Positions 27,368 through 35,488 are shown, counted from the stretch's first letter. The stretch is 64,000 nt of DNA from Propionivibrio sp. (GCA_016705685.1 JADJLB010000002.1:496001-560000); one strand, 5' to 3'. Made by a program: numbers and translations. Notes: a model not told the origin generated them from the letters alone.

Positions 27368-27384
27368 TGGCCGTCCGTTGGTTC

Positions 27385-27420
27385 GTTGTAGCTCCCTCTC
27401 TCACCCCGGAAAGCTATAAT
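27385..27420 (+). CRISPR. Single type II-C CRISPR repeat (36 bp), no array
   Basis: The 36-bp unit begins GTTGTAGCTCCC and ends AAAGCTATAAT, closely similar to the Neisseria meningitidis type II-C repeat (which begins GTTGTAGCTCCC and ends GCTACAAT). It is complementary to the tracrRNA anti-repeat at 32086-32119: 23 bp (one G.U) for the 3' part and 8 bp for the 5' part, separated by a bulge. No second copy occurs at spacer distance on either side. The last six bases are a perfect TATAAT, matching the known placement of promoter -10 elements inside type II-C repeats. This is either the last remnant of an array or a stand-alone unit. Confidence 0.9.
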
Positions 27421-27432
27421 CAGGCACCGCTG

Positions 27433-27469
27433 AAATTCCCGCCCAGCCTTGGCTTCGCGGGAATTTTTT
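27433..27469 (+). terminator. Intrinsic terminator immediately after the CRISPR repeat
   Basis: AAATTCCCGC (27433-27442) pairs with GCGGGAATTT (27457-27466). An inner AGCC/GGCT stem sits across a small internal loop, and a T-tract covers 27464-27469. It is oriented for plus-strand transcripts and begins 12 bp after the repeat. On the minus strand there is no U-tract, so it is not an obvious terminator for cas2. Confidence 0.85.
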
Positions 27470-27483
27470 GTCCAATTTCCGTT

Positions 27484-27816
27484 TCAGAAGAGCAGCATTT
27501 GCTCGGCGGTCACCTTCTTTTCCTGAAAAAGTGGCATGCCGACGAGCAGGCGGATGCCGGCGAACTGCTTTTCGGTGACGGTCATGCAGCGTATCGAACC
27601 GGCCGGTGGCAATGCATCGACAAGACGTTTGAGGTGCTTTTCCTGAGCGTCAGCGCCATTGAGCAGGCGTCCATAGACCGACCACTGGATCATGTCGTAG
27701 CCGTCGTTGAGCAGGAAGCGGCGAAATTGCACGTAGGCGCGCTTCTCGGCCTTGGTGACCATGGGCAGATCGAAGAAGACGAGCAATCTCATGAAGCGAC
27801 GCGTCTCGCTGCCCAC
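27484..27816 (-). CDS. cas2: Cas2 endoribonuclease-fold adaptation protein, type II
   Basis: 110 residues from a GTG at 27816, only 3 bp after the cas1 stop and with GGAG upstream. An internal ATG at 27792 (MRLLVFFDLPM) is the alternative. The ferredoxin-like Cas2 core shows MRLLVFFDLPMVTKAEKRAY, FRRFLLNDGYDMIQWSVYGR and a C-terminal FAGIRLLVGMPLFQEKKVTA. Type II-C Cas2 proteins commonly have a short extension before MRLLV, which supports the GTG. It partners with Cas1 as the structural core of the integrase. It is the last gene of cas9-cas1-cas2. Confidence 0.93.
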   Translation of the reverse strand: MGSETRRFMRLLVFFDLPMVTKAEKRAYVQFRRFLLNDGYDMIQWSVYGRLLNGADAQEKHLKRLVDALPPAGSIRCMTVTEKQFAGIRLLVGMPLFQEKKVTAEQMLLF

Positions 27817-27819
27817 CGT

Positions 27820-28737
27820 TCAACACTCCAGCCGGTGTGGCTGCAAACCGATCAGAAGAGGGAGTTCGAGGTCGCTGTCGTCGGTTTCGAACAAGCGCAC
27901 CAGGCTTTCGACGGCATATTCAACAGCGGAAAGTATCGACATTTTGCCTTGCGGCATGCCAACGTCGACGTTGAGCAGAGCAACCAGGGCTGCCTTGTCA
28001 GTGGGTGACAGGTCGCCTTCCACGACAGCCGCATTCTTCCTTACATGCAAATCGACGAGCGGGCGGTAAGGCTCGATCAGGTCGTCGGCAAGGTTGAAGG
28101 CATTCTGTTCGCTGTCGTGGAACAAACCGATAGTCGGGTGCAGGCCGTGGGCCACCAGTCCGCGCGCGATGGCGCCGCGCAGGACGGCGTAGCCATAATC
28201 GAGCGCGCCGTTGACCCAGCGTTCCTCGCGGCGATGAAAGCCGGGGCCGTACAGTTGCAGGAAATAGAATGCGGCGGCCTGACCTTCCAGATTTTCGGGA
28301 TCGCCGGAGCGGACGCGCCGGGCATAGGACTCGAGCCGATCCACGCCTTTGCAACCGGCAAGGCGCAGACAGGCGGCCTGGTTCTCGATTTTGCGCCGGA
28401 CGATATTGGCCCAGGCCTGCTTGGCCAGCGGACGAGCAATGTCGAGTTGTAAGCGCAGCAGCCGGTTGGTGCGCGAATGCGACAGGAAGGGCAGGAAAAC
28501 GCCGCTCGGTTGGTGATTGTCGCCCGTGGAAAAAAGACTGATACCGTATTCCGCACAGGCTGATAGCACCGGGTGAGAAAGGTTAATTTCGCGATGGTTG
28601 AGGACGATCACAGCAATATCCTCGAAGGGGACAAAAGCCGTTTGTTCCTGCTCAATGGCCAGTGAGAAATGCTCCCGACGCAGCTTCGCCGGGCGGGAGA
28701 TCATCACGCTACGCCAGCCCACGACGCGGCTCTGCAT
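27820..28737 (-). CDS. cas1: Cas1 integrase, type II-C
   Basis: 305 residues, normal for subtype II-C Cas1. It starts MQSRVVGWRSVMISRPAKLR and keeps the beta-rich N-domain (FEDIAVIVLNHREINLSHPV). The helical catalytic domain has metal ligands Glu in NLEGQAAAFYF, His in TIGLFHDSEQNAFNLADD and Asp in ADDLIEPYRPL. Cas1-Cas2 integrates new spacers at the leader end. The gene appears intact and overlaps the 3' end of cas9 by 29 bp, so it is translationally linked. An intact adaptation module beside an array of one repeat is notable. Confidence 0.96.
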   Translation of the reverse strand: MQSRVVGWRSVMISRPAKLRREHFSLAIEQEQTAFVPFEDIAVIVLNHREINLSHPVLSACAEYGISLFSTGDNHQPSGVFLPFLSHSRTNRLLRLQLDIARPLAKQAWANIVRRKIENQAACLRLAGCKGVDRLESYARRVRSGDPENLEGQAAAFYFLQLYGPGFHRREERWVNGALDYGYAVLRGAIARGLVAHGLHPTIGLFHDSEQNAFNLADDLIEPYRPLVDLHVRKNAAVVEGDLSPTDKAALVALLNVDVGMPQGKMSILSAVEYAVESLVRLFETDDSDLELPLLIGLQPHRLEC

Positions 28738-31700
28738 GGGCTGGATAAGTATTACCGAGGACGTCCACGTGGAATTTTTCGACCGAGTGCGCAGTCTTTA
28801 CACCAGTGCGAATCAATCCGTCTTTTCCGACCGACGGATTGCGATCATGTGCCCAAAGGCCAACATTGCCCGTCGAGCGATCACAGCCGGAGTAATAGCC
28901 GAGATAGGTTTCTCCTTTCAGTTTGATCTGTACCAGGTCATTCGAATACAACGAGAAACGCCATTCAAAACTATCATCTATCAGTGTCCATTCCTCCTCA
29001 TCCTTGAACGCCACGATCGCTCGATCTGGCAAGGATCCAGTCGCCGCGTGGTGCACATACACCGGCACCAGATGGAACTTGCCCGCCTTGGTGAACACAT
29101 CGACCCGTAGCATGGTGTCGTTCTTGGCAATGCCGCCGCGTACCGGGATACCCGAGAGTTTGTCGATGACCTTGGTAACGGTGCGAACGACCGGCCCGGT
29201 TGGATTGCCTTCGCGATCCGGTTTTCGTAGTGGGTTGTCGGCCGGGAATGCCTTGTCTGCCTTGCCACCATGGGCTTCAAGCCTTGTGCGAATGGCGGCA
29301 TAAAGCTTCTCGTTGCGGTGCGGGTCAATTAGTTGGTCGAGATCTTTCAGCGTCAGGCTGGAGAGCACTACCCTTTGCGTTACGCCGCCTTGTGCTTTCA
29401 GGCGTTCCGGTTGCGCGTAAATCGTGTCCTTGTGCGCCGCGCCGCTGTTACGCCGTTGCGGTGCGCGCGAAACAAACAAGGGCCGCAGCGCCGCCAGCGC
29501 TTCAGCCGGATACGTGCCCAATCGTTCTATTTCGCTGCGCAACAGCGCTGGATCGTCGATCTTCAGCCGCGCTTCCAGTTCATGGCGGAAGTGTGACCAC
29601 GGTTCGGGAAAATGCAGCTGCAATTGCTGAAGCATGGCCGGGTTGACGATCTCGCCGGTATCAAAATCGATGAAGCCGTCGCGCACTTTCTCCAGCTCCT
29701 TGCGTCGTGCGTAATCCGCCAGCCGCTTTATCATGCCGTGGCTACAGGCCGCCACGACGGCGGCATCGAGCGCATGGTGGCGATCGCTGTCGCCGCGCAC
29801 CTTGAGCAAACCCCAGCGGGCGCGCAGGAACGAAGTCGTCTGGCCGCTAAGGACAACGCAGTGCTTGGCTTCGCTGTCGTCGGCGAGTTGCAGATAGCGT
29901 TCGACATAGTTCTTGAAGAATTTGCAGATATAGCGTGTGTCGTTGAGGTTGCGCTCGCGGAATTCTTCGGATTCCTTAACGCCGAAGTCCTTTCTGAGCA
30001 GGCGGCTGCGCTTGGCAAGGCGATAGGCCTTGTTGCTTTCGACAAATAATCTGAATGCTTCCCAGCGCGGACTATTGCTTTTGCCATCCAGATACTCGAA
30101 GGGCGTCTGGTTGCCTTTGTTGCGATTTTCTCTGGCCAGCACCAGCACCTTGTTGTTCTTGCTGTCGTCGAAGCTGCGCGAATAGGGCAGGGCGTGGTCG
30201 ATTTCGACATAACCCGGTTCAAGCAGACGGTGGAGGTCAATGGGGTCGATGGAGTAGGCGCATTTTCCTTGCTGCTCACGGTAGAGGCGCCATTTTTCGA
30301 ACTCGGCACCTTTGGGTGGCTGGTCGAAACTCTCGGCAAAGAGGGCCTTGTCCTTCTCGTTGCGGTCGCGGTATTCCTTTTGTTCCTTTTCGATGTCGCG
30401 GCGTTCATCCAGTGGGCGCGAAAGATCGCGCGCCATTTCGATATGTACGCTCTGCGGCGATCCGTGTTCGCGGATGATCGCATTGACGACCTTGCGCGCC
30501 TGATTCAGCGAGCGCAGCACGACCGGGTTGCGTGGGATGTCCATATCCTCGCTGAACAGCATGCGCCCGTCCTTGCCGCGCCCTGAATAAAGCGGTGGTA
30601 GGAATTTTTGCTTGCCGTCTTCCGGCTTTTGCAATTGGCTGTGATGCCCGTATTCCGGAAGGGCGGCCACGGCTTCGTCGTAGCGCAAGCCTTTCTCCAT
30701 GTGCGGTACGATGCGGCGCAGCGCCTTGAGCGAGAGGGCGTGAAATTTGTCGAAGCTGATATCGAGCAGCGCCTGAACGGTCGTTTCACCGCCGGGCAGA
30801 CCGAGCGAGCGAAGTTCGCGCTCAACTTCCTCGCCGTCCTTGAAAACGCTCAGCACCCACGCAATTTGATCGAGAGTCTCGGGGCGTCCGTCCATGGCTG
30901 CGCCTGCAAGGCCTCCCCATTCTGTTTCGAGGCCGGCCTTTTTGAACCCCGCGCGTAACTCCTGCCAGGCGGGGAGTCGGACGAGCTTTTCTCCTTCCGG
31001 GTCTTTCGCTTTGCCGCTTTCCTTTTGCGCCTCGGTGGGATACGAGAGTCCGGCAAAACGGAAGCTGTCCGGCAGGCGACCCGCCCTGACCAGCGCGGCG
31101 CGAAGCTGCTTGTAGGTGAAGTCGCCGACTTGCTGGTAAGGTAAGGGCAAGACCAGTTGCCGTTCCTGTTCGTTCAGGGGGCGCGTGATGTCGTCACAAA
31201 CGATGCGCAAGTTGTTCAGGCGTGTCAGCCAAACGTGGCGCTCGGCAGTGAAACTGGCTTTTGGGGCGCGGTATTCGGATTTTTCAAAGGTGCAGTGGCC
31301 GAGCATTTTCAGGAGATCGGCACCGGATAGCGCGGGTTTTTGCGACCAGAACAGGCCGCTCTTGCGGTCGGCATTGCCAAGCACCGCGTTTTTCAATCCG
31401 GCGTCCGCATAAGGATTTCCAAGCGCCCGCTGCCGCTCGAAAAGAAGCGATAGTTCGTTGCTCAGCAGGACGCGCGACAGCGATTTTCCGTAGTCTCCGC
31501 CCTTGTTGCGTTGCGCATCGGGGAACTCGGCCAGCACCATTTCGGCGGCTGTGCGATAGCTTTTTCGGCTATCAGTTTTTGTGTCCCAGCGAGACCTTTC
31601 TTGACCTTCCCTCCTTCGCCAGCCTTGTCGCCCTCCGCCTTTTTCTCCTCGGCGCGGCTGATCCAGTGAAAGCCGCGATGTTTGCACAAGTGATAGATGA

Positions 31701-32055
31701 CGCGCGCCCATTCTTCGGGAGCAAGTTGCCGATCCAGTGCATCGACCCGGAGTTGCCAGAGCGACTGCCCGAACGGGTGTTGTGGTTGAAAGATATTGGT
31801 ATCGGCGACGACACCGTGGCGTTTGAGGGCGCGCGCCAGCTTAGTGAGTCGCCAGGAACGGCGACGCAGTCGGCGGCGCATCAATCGGGCCGTTCGCCGC
31901 ACCAAGTTGAGTGAGTCGCCTTCCTTGGCCGTTTCGGCCTTGTCAAAGGCACGCACGCCAAGATCGATGATATGGTCTTCACCCAGAACACACCAGCCAA
32001 CTGATGCAATGCCTATGTCCAGCCCAAGGGAATATGTTTGGATTTTCGTTTGCAT
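28709..32055 (-). CDS. cas9: Cas9, type II-C, interrupted by a one-base frameshift
   Basis: A Neisseria-like Cas9. The N-terminal frame runs from the ATG at 32055 and leaves homology at about residue 164, where the reading switches by -1 at an A5 run (T5 at 31561-31565 on the plus strand). Adding one A joins GTQKLIAEK to SYRTAAEMVLAEF and gives exactly 1115 residues. In that numbering the RuvC-I Asp is D13 (LGLDIGIASVGW), the Arg-rich bridge helix is around 55-75, the RuvC-II Glu is E540 (VHIEMARD), the HNH His is H621 (EIDHALPYSR) and RuvC-III is H761/D764 (HHALDA). The C-terminal PAM-interacting domain is complete. The rest of the frame has no other lesion, arguing for recent damage, sequencing error or slippage. 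Cas9 cuts crRNA-matched DNA together with the tracrRNA encoded just upstream. Confidence 0.95.
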
Positions 32056-32091
32056 GGCGTAACCCAAAAGACATAGAATATCTCCATTGTA
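32050..32091. promoter_or_regulatory. Overlapping divergent promoters for tracrRNA and cas9
   Basis: Plus strand: TAGAAT (32074-32079, 5/6 to TATAAT) places a start near 32086, exactly the predicted tracrRNA 5' end; a weak TTGCAT (32050-32055) is 18 bp upstream. Minus strand: TACAAT is formed by 32091-32086, the end of the anti-repeat, and would start transcription near 32079, 24 bases before the cas9 ATG. This is inferred from sequence only. Confidence 0.5.
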
Positions 32092-32181
32092 GCTTTCCGG
32101 GGTGAGAGCCGTTGCTGCAATAAGGTGTCACCTTCGGGTGACGACCGAACCCGACCCGACAGGCTTGCCTGTCGGGTCTTT
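32086..32181 (+). ncRNA. tracrRNA of the type II-C CRISPR system
   Basis: The RNA begins ATTGTAGCTTTCC, an anti-repeat complementary to the single CRISPR repeat at 27385-27420. Perfect pairing (with one G.U) covers its first 23 bases, then a bulge, then 8 bp using GCTGCAAT. After AATAAGG comes a hairpin GTCACC-TTCG-GGTGAC (32117-32132, a UUCG tetraloop), then a terminator hairpin at 32153-32178. The order matches Neisseria tracrRNA (anti-repeat, AATAAGG, hairpins). It is encoded divergently from cas9, 30 bp from its start codon. All pairing elements are intact, so the RNA is probably functional. Confidence 0.93.
32153..32181 (+). terminator. Intrinsic terminator of tracrRNA
   Basis: GACCCGACAGG (32153-32163) pairs with CCTGTCGGGTC (32168-32178) around a CTTG loop and is followed by TTT. 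This is an 11-bp GC-rich stem with a short U-tract. In Neisseria tracrRNA the final hairpin has the same position and also contributes to Cas9 binding. Confidence 0.85.
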
Positions 32182-32266
32182 CATTGATGACTACGGTAGT
32201 GTGAGTTCATCCATGCCTGGAGTCCTGTCAAACCAGATCTGAGGTTGCCGGTTTTAAATAAATCCT

Positions 32267-32280
32267 TTGACGTAAACCAA
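32267..32280 (+). promoter_or_regulatory. FNR/DNR-like operator upstream of nirF
   Basis: TTGACGTAAACCAA matches the FNR/DNR consensus TTGATNNNNATCAA at 8 of 10 fixed positions. If centred at -41.5 it places the start near 32315, and CATGAT (32303-32308, 4/6) sits at the right -10 position. This would give anaerobic or nitric-oxide control of the heme d1 genes, as is usual in denitrifiers. Confidence 0.5.
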
Positions 32281-32354
32281 AGTATTCCGATAATAGAAGG
32301 CGCATGATCCTGATAGTGCAGTATTTGTATCGATGAACCGATGATGAGACGATT

Positions 32355-33530
32355 GTGAGACATTTCCCGCCCAGATTTTTCGTACTGCTGTTCGCATTTT
32401 TGCTTTCCGCCTGTGCCACGCCGCAATTGCGCGGTACCGGCGATCTCGGTCTGGTGATCGAGCGCGCCAGTGGCAGCGTGACGCTGGTCGATACCAGCAA
32501 ACGCGCGCCTTATGCGCACATTGAAGGCCTGGGCGATCTCTCGCATGCTTCAGCCGTCTATTCACGCGACGGGCGTTACGCCTATATTTTCGGTCGCGAT
32601 GGCGGCTTGACCAAGCTTGATTTGCTCGAAGCGCGAATCGTCAAGCGCGTGATGCAGGCCGGCAACTCGATCGGCGGATCGATTTCGCAGGATGGCCGGA
32701 TTGTCGTAGCGCAGAATTACACGCCGGGAGGCATCAAGGCTTTCGACGCCGAGACGCTTGAACTGCTTTCGGAGGTCCCGGCCGAGTATGCTCCAGGGAA
32801 GTTTTCCAAAGTCGTTGGGCTGGCTGATTTGTCTGGCGGCCGGTTCGGCTATGCCTTGTTTGACGGCGGCGAGATCTGGGTCAGCGACTTTTCCGATCCG
32901 CACCATCCCAAGACGCAACGCTATCCTGCCGGCATACAGCCTTACGACGGGCTGGTGACGCCCGACGGACGTTATTATCTGGCGGGCCTGTTTGGCGAGG
33001 ATGGCGTTTCCCTGCTTGACACCTGGCTGCCGGCGCAGGGCGCGCGCAAGATTCTGGAGAACTACGGGCGTGGCGAAGAAAAGCTGCCCGTATTCAAGAT
33101 GCCGCATTTGCGCGGCTGGTCGGTGGCGCAAGGCCGCGCCTATCTTCCGGCTGTCGGCCGGCATGAGGTGCTGGTGGTCGATGCCGATACCTGGAAAGAG
33201 GTCGGGCGGATCAAGGTCAAGGGGCAACCGGTATTTGCCATGGCGCGGCCGGATGGCCGGCAAATCTGGGTGAATTTCGCCTTTCCGGACAACTCCTGGG
33301 TGCAGGTGATCGACACGCTGTCCGGCCAAGTCATCAAAACCATGGAGCCGGGCAAGGTCATTCTGCACATGGAATTCACGCCGCGTGGCGAACATGTCTG
33401 GATTTCGGCGCGCGATGACAACAAGGTAATGATCTACGATACGGCGACACTAGCCAAGATCGGCGAGTTTGCCGCCAAAAGCCCCAGTGGCATCTTCTTT
33501 ACCAGCCGCGCCAATCGTATGGGATTCTGA
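32355..33530 (+). CDS. nirF: NirF, heme d1 biosynthesis protein
   Basis: 391 residues from a GTG start. A lipoprotein signal with lipobox LLSAC (Cys about 19) is followed by an eight-bladed beta-propeller of the cytochrome-d1 type. Matching segments are SAVYSRDGRYAYIFGRDGGL, GGSISQDGRIVVAQNYTPGG and HLRGWSVAQGRAYLPAVGRH. NirF acts in the periplasm late in heme d1 synthesis, converting 12,18-didecarboxysiroheme-derived intermediates toward d1 for nitrite reductase NirS. The stop overlaps the nirDL ATG by one base. NirN and the d1 domain of NirS are homologous, but the lack of a cytochrome c domain and the neighbours favour NirF. Confidence 0.93.
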   Translation: MRHFPPRFFVLLFAFLLSACATPQLRGTGDLGLVIERASGSVTLVDTSKRAPYAHIEGLGDLSHASAVYSRDGRYAYIFGRDGGLTKLDLLEARIVKRVMQAGNSIGGSISQDGRIVVAQNYTPGGIKAFDAETLELLSEVPAEYAPGKFSKVVGLADLSGGRFGYALFDGGEIWVSDFSDPHHPKTQRYPAGIQPYDGLVTPDGRYYLAGLFGEDGVSLLDTWLPAQGARKILENYGRGEEKLPVFKMPHLRGWSVAQGRAYLPAVGRHEVLVVDADTWKEVGRIKVKGQPVFAMARPDGRQIWVNFAFPDNSWVQVIDTLSGQVIKTMEPGKVILHMEFTPRGEHVWISARDDNKVMIYDTATLAKIGEFAAKSPSGIFFTSRANRMGF

Positions 33531-34507
33531 TGGGTATGCAGGAAGAGGCGCTCGACTTTAGTTTGCTCAACGATTTTCAGCGGAATTTTCCGCTGTGTAC
33601 GGCGCCTTTCGCCGAGCTGGCCGCCCGCCTCGGCGTGGCCGAAGGCGTGATTCTGCGTTCGCTTGAGCGCTTGCGCCGCGAAGGAAAAATTGCGCGGGTC
33701 GGTGCGGTCTTCGCGCCTAAACGCATCGGCGCCAGCACCCTGGCAGCGATGGCCGTGCCGCCTGAGAAGCTGGGCAGTGTTGCCGAAGCCGTCAACCGCT
33801 TTCCGGAAGTCAACCACAACTACGAGCGCGAGCATCGCTATAACCTGTGGTTTGTCGTGACCGCCGGTTCCGAAGGACGGTTGCAGGCGGCCTTGGGCGC
33901 CATCGAGCAAACTGCCGGTTATCCGATCCTTAGACTGCCGCTGTTGCAGGAATACCATATCGATCTCGGTTTTTCGCTTGATGGCAAGGCAGAGAAAACT
34001 TCGGCGCAGGTGCGTCCCTATTCGCCTCCGACGCCGCTGGGCGAACTGGAGCGACGGTTGGTGATGGCGCTGCAGGAAGGCCTGCCGCTGTTCATTCGTC
34101 CTTTCCAGGTGTTGGCCAGCCGTATCGGTTGCGATGAAAGCGAAGTGCTCGGTCGCATTGGCCACTGGGTTGAGGAAGGCGTCATCAAGCGTTTTGGCGT
34201 AGTCGTTCGTCATCATGAATTGGGATATACCGCCAACGCCATGTTGGTCCAGGATATTCCGGACGATCGGGTGCGCGATCTTGGCGCGGCGCTGGCGCGC
34301 GAACCCGGCGTTACCTTGTGCTATCAGCGTCCCCGCGTGCAGCCGGACTGGCCGTACAACCTTTTTTGCATGATTCACGGGCAGGTGCGTCACGAAGTCG
34401 AAGCCAAGATTGCCGAGCTGCGCGCCCGGCTCAATTTGACCGATTACGTGTACGACACGCTGTTTTCGCTGACCCGGTTCAAGCAGACGGGCGCGCGTTA
34501 TGCGTGA
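33530..34507 (+). CDS. nirDL: NirDL fusion, siroheme decarboxylase subunit
   Basis: 325 residues made of two Lrp/AsnC-like halves. The NirD-like half (about 1-155) contains FPLCTAPFAELAARLG, RVGAVFAPKRIGASTLAAM and EVNHNYEREHRYNLWFVV. The NirL-like half (about 170-320) contains LPLFIRPFQVLASRIG, FGVVVRHHELGYTANAMLV and RPRVQPDWPYNLFCMIHG. The paired His residues in NHNYEREH and RHHELGY are the family's proposed catalytic/DNA-free substrate site. With NirG and NirH it decarboxylates siroheme to 12,18-didecarboxysiroheme. It overlaps nirG by 8 bp. Confidence 0.93.
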   Translation: MGMQEEALDFSLLNDFQRNFPLCTAPFAELAARLGVAEGVILRSLERLRREGKIARVGAVFAPKRIGASTLAAMAVPPEKLGSVAEAVNRFPEVNHNYEREHRYNLWFVVTAGSEGRLQAALGAIEQTAGYPILRLPLLQEYHIDLGFSLDGKAEKTSAQVRPYSPPTPLGELERRLVMALQEGLPLFIRPFQVLASRIGCDESEVLGRIGHWVEEGVIKRFGVVVRHHELGYTANAMLVQDIPDDRVRDLGAALAREPGVTLCYQRPRVQPDWPYNLFCMIHGQVRHEVEAKIAELRARLNLTDYVYDTLFSLTRFKQTGARYA

Positions 34508-34988
34508 AGCGGTTGCGGCCGATCGGATCGATGCGATCGACCGTGCCATCATCGATCGTCTGCAGGGCGATTTTCCCGTGTGCGATCGGCCCTATGCAGA
34601 AGCTTCCGCCGCCTTGGGGATTGACGAAGCGGAGTTGCTGTCGCGTTTGCAACGACTGCTTGATACGCGTGTATTGACGCGATTCGGCCCGATGTTTCAG
34701 GTTGAGCGCATGGGTGGCGCATTTGTGCTCGCCGCGATGCGCGTGCCCGAAGCCGACTGGGAGCGTGTCGTAGATACGGTCAATGCCTTTCCCGAAGTTG
34801 CGCACAATTACCGGCGTGAAAGTGAGCGAAGCAGCGACTTCAACATGTGGTTCGTGCTCGCCACGGAAACCGCGGGCGGGATCGAAGCTGTGCTCGGAAG
34901 AATTGAGGCAGCGAGCGGGCTGCCGGTCTATGCCTTCCCGAAAATCAAGGAATACTTCGTCGAGATGAAACTGCAGGCACGCACATGA
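34500..34988 (+). CDS. nirG: NirG, siroheme decarboxylase subunit
   Basis: 162 residues with one AsnC/Lrp-like unit: IDAIDRAIIDRLQGDFPVCD (winged helix), RFGPMFQVERMGGAFVLAAM and EVAHNYRRESERSSDFNMWF, the last with the conserved AHNYRRE. It ends YAFPKIKEYFVEMKLQ. It is a partner of NirDL and NirH in the decarboxylation step of heme d1 synthesis. NirD-like rather than NirL-like motifs support the name nirG, although nirD/nirG are hard to separate without a tree. It overlaps nirH as ATGA. Confidence 0.88.
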   Translation: MREAVAADRIDAIDRAIIDRLQGDFPVCDRPYAEASAALGIDEAELLSRLQRLLDTRVLTRFGPMFQVERMGGAFVLAAMRVPEADWERVVDTVNAFPEVAHNYRRESERSSDFNMWFVLATETAGGIEAVLGRIEAASGLPVYAFPKIKEYFVEMKLQART

Positions 34989-35488
34989 GCATCGCGAGCG
35001 GCGACGATCGCCTGGACAGCGACATCGATCGCCGTCTGGTTCTGGCGACACAGGGCGGCCTGCCGCTGGTGCCGCGCCCCTACGAGCAACTCGGCGAGCA
35101 ACTCGGCATTCCGGCCGACGAAGTCATGACCAGGCTGTCGCGCATGCTGGAGCGGGGCGTCATCCGGCGCATTGGCGTGGTGCCCAACCACTATGCCATC
35201 GGCTACACGGCCAACGGCATGAGCGTATGGGACGTTCCGGACGAGCGCGTTGACGAACTGGGCGAGCGCATAGGCGAGCTTGAATTCGTAACGCATTGCT
35301 ACCATCGCCCGCGCAGCCTGCCAGAGTGGCCGTACAATTTGTTCGCCATGACGCACGGCAGTTCTCGCGAAGAGGTGTGGGGCAAGGTCGAACGGATTGC
35401 GACGCTGCTCGGCGCTGATTGCCGCGCCTACGATGTGTTGTTCTCGACCAGGATACTCAAGAAGACAGGTTTGCGCATCGGCGGCTGA
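34985..35488 (+). CDS. nirH: NirH, siroheme decarboxylase subunit
   Basis: 167 residues, a NirL/NirH-type unit: GGLPLVPRPYEQLGEQLGIP, RRIGVVPNHYAIGYTANGMS and HRPRSLPEWPYNLFAMTHG. The PNHYxxGY segment corresponds to the RHHELGY catalytic region of NirDL. It is the last gene of nirF-nirDL-nirG-nirH, which are joined by overlapping start/stop codons. nirJ, nirE, nirN and nirS are not in this window. Transcription probably ends in the 100 bp before 35592. Confidence 0.88.
   Translation: MSIASGDDRLDSDIDRRLVLATQGGLPLVPRPYEQLGEQLGIPADEVMTRLSRMLERGVIRRIGVVPNHYAIGYTANGMSVWDVPDERVDELGERIGELEFVTHCYHRPRSLPEWPYNLFAMTHGSSREEVWGKVERIATLLGADCRAYDVLFSTRILKKTGLRIGG

Noticed and set aside
27421..27432. Possible second CRISPR repeat or spacer after the lone repeat
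   Set aside because: Only 12 bp separate the repeat from a terminator hairpin, and no repeat-like sequence follows before cas2.
31567..31711. The first 48 or so residues of the 1000-codon frame beginning at 31711
   Set aside because: They are Arg/Gly-rich and out of frame with Cas9. Homology begins only at the A5 run, so this is not a genuine N-terminus.
32191..32354. Possible CRISPR array on the cas9 side of the locus
   Set aside because: No copy of the 36-bp repeat is present. The segment holds the FNR-like site and the nirF leader.
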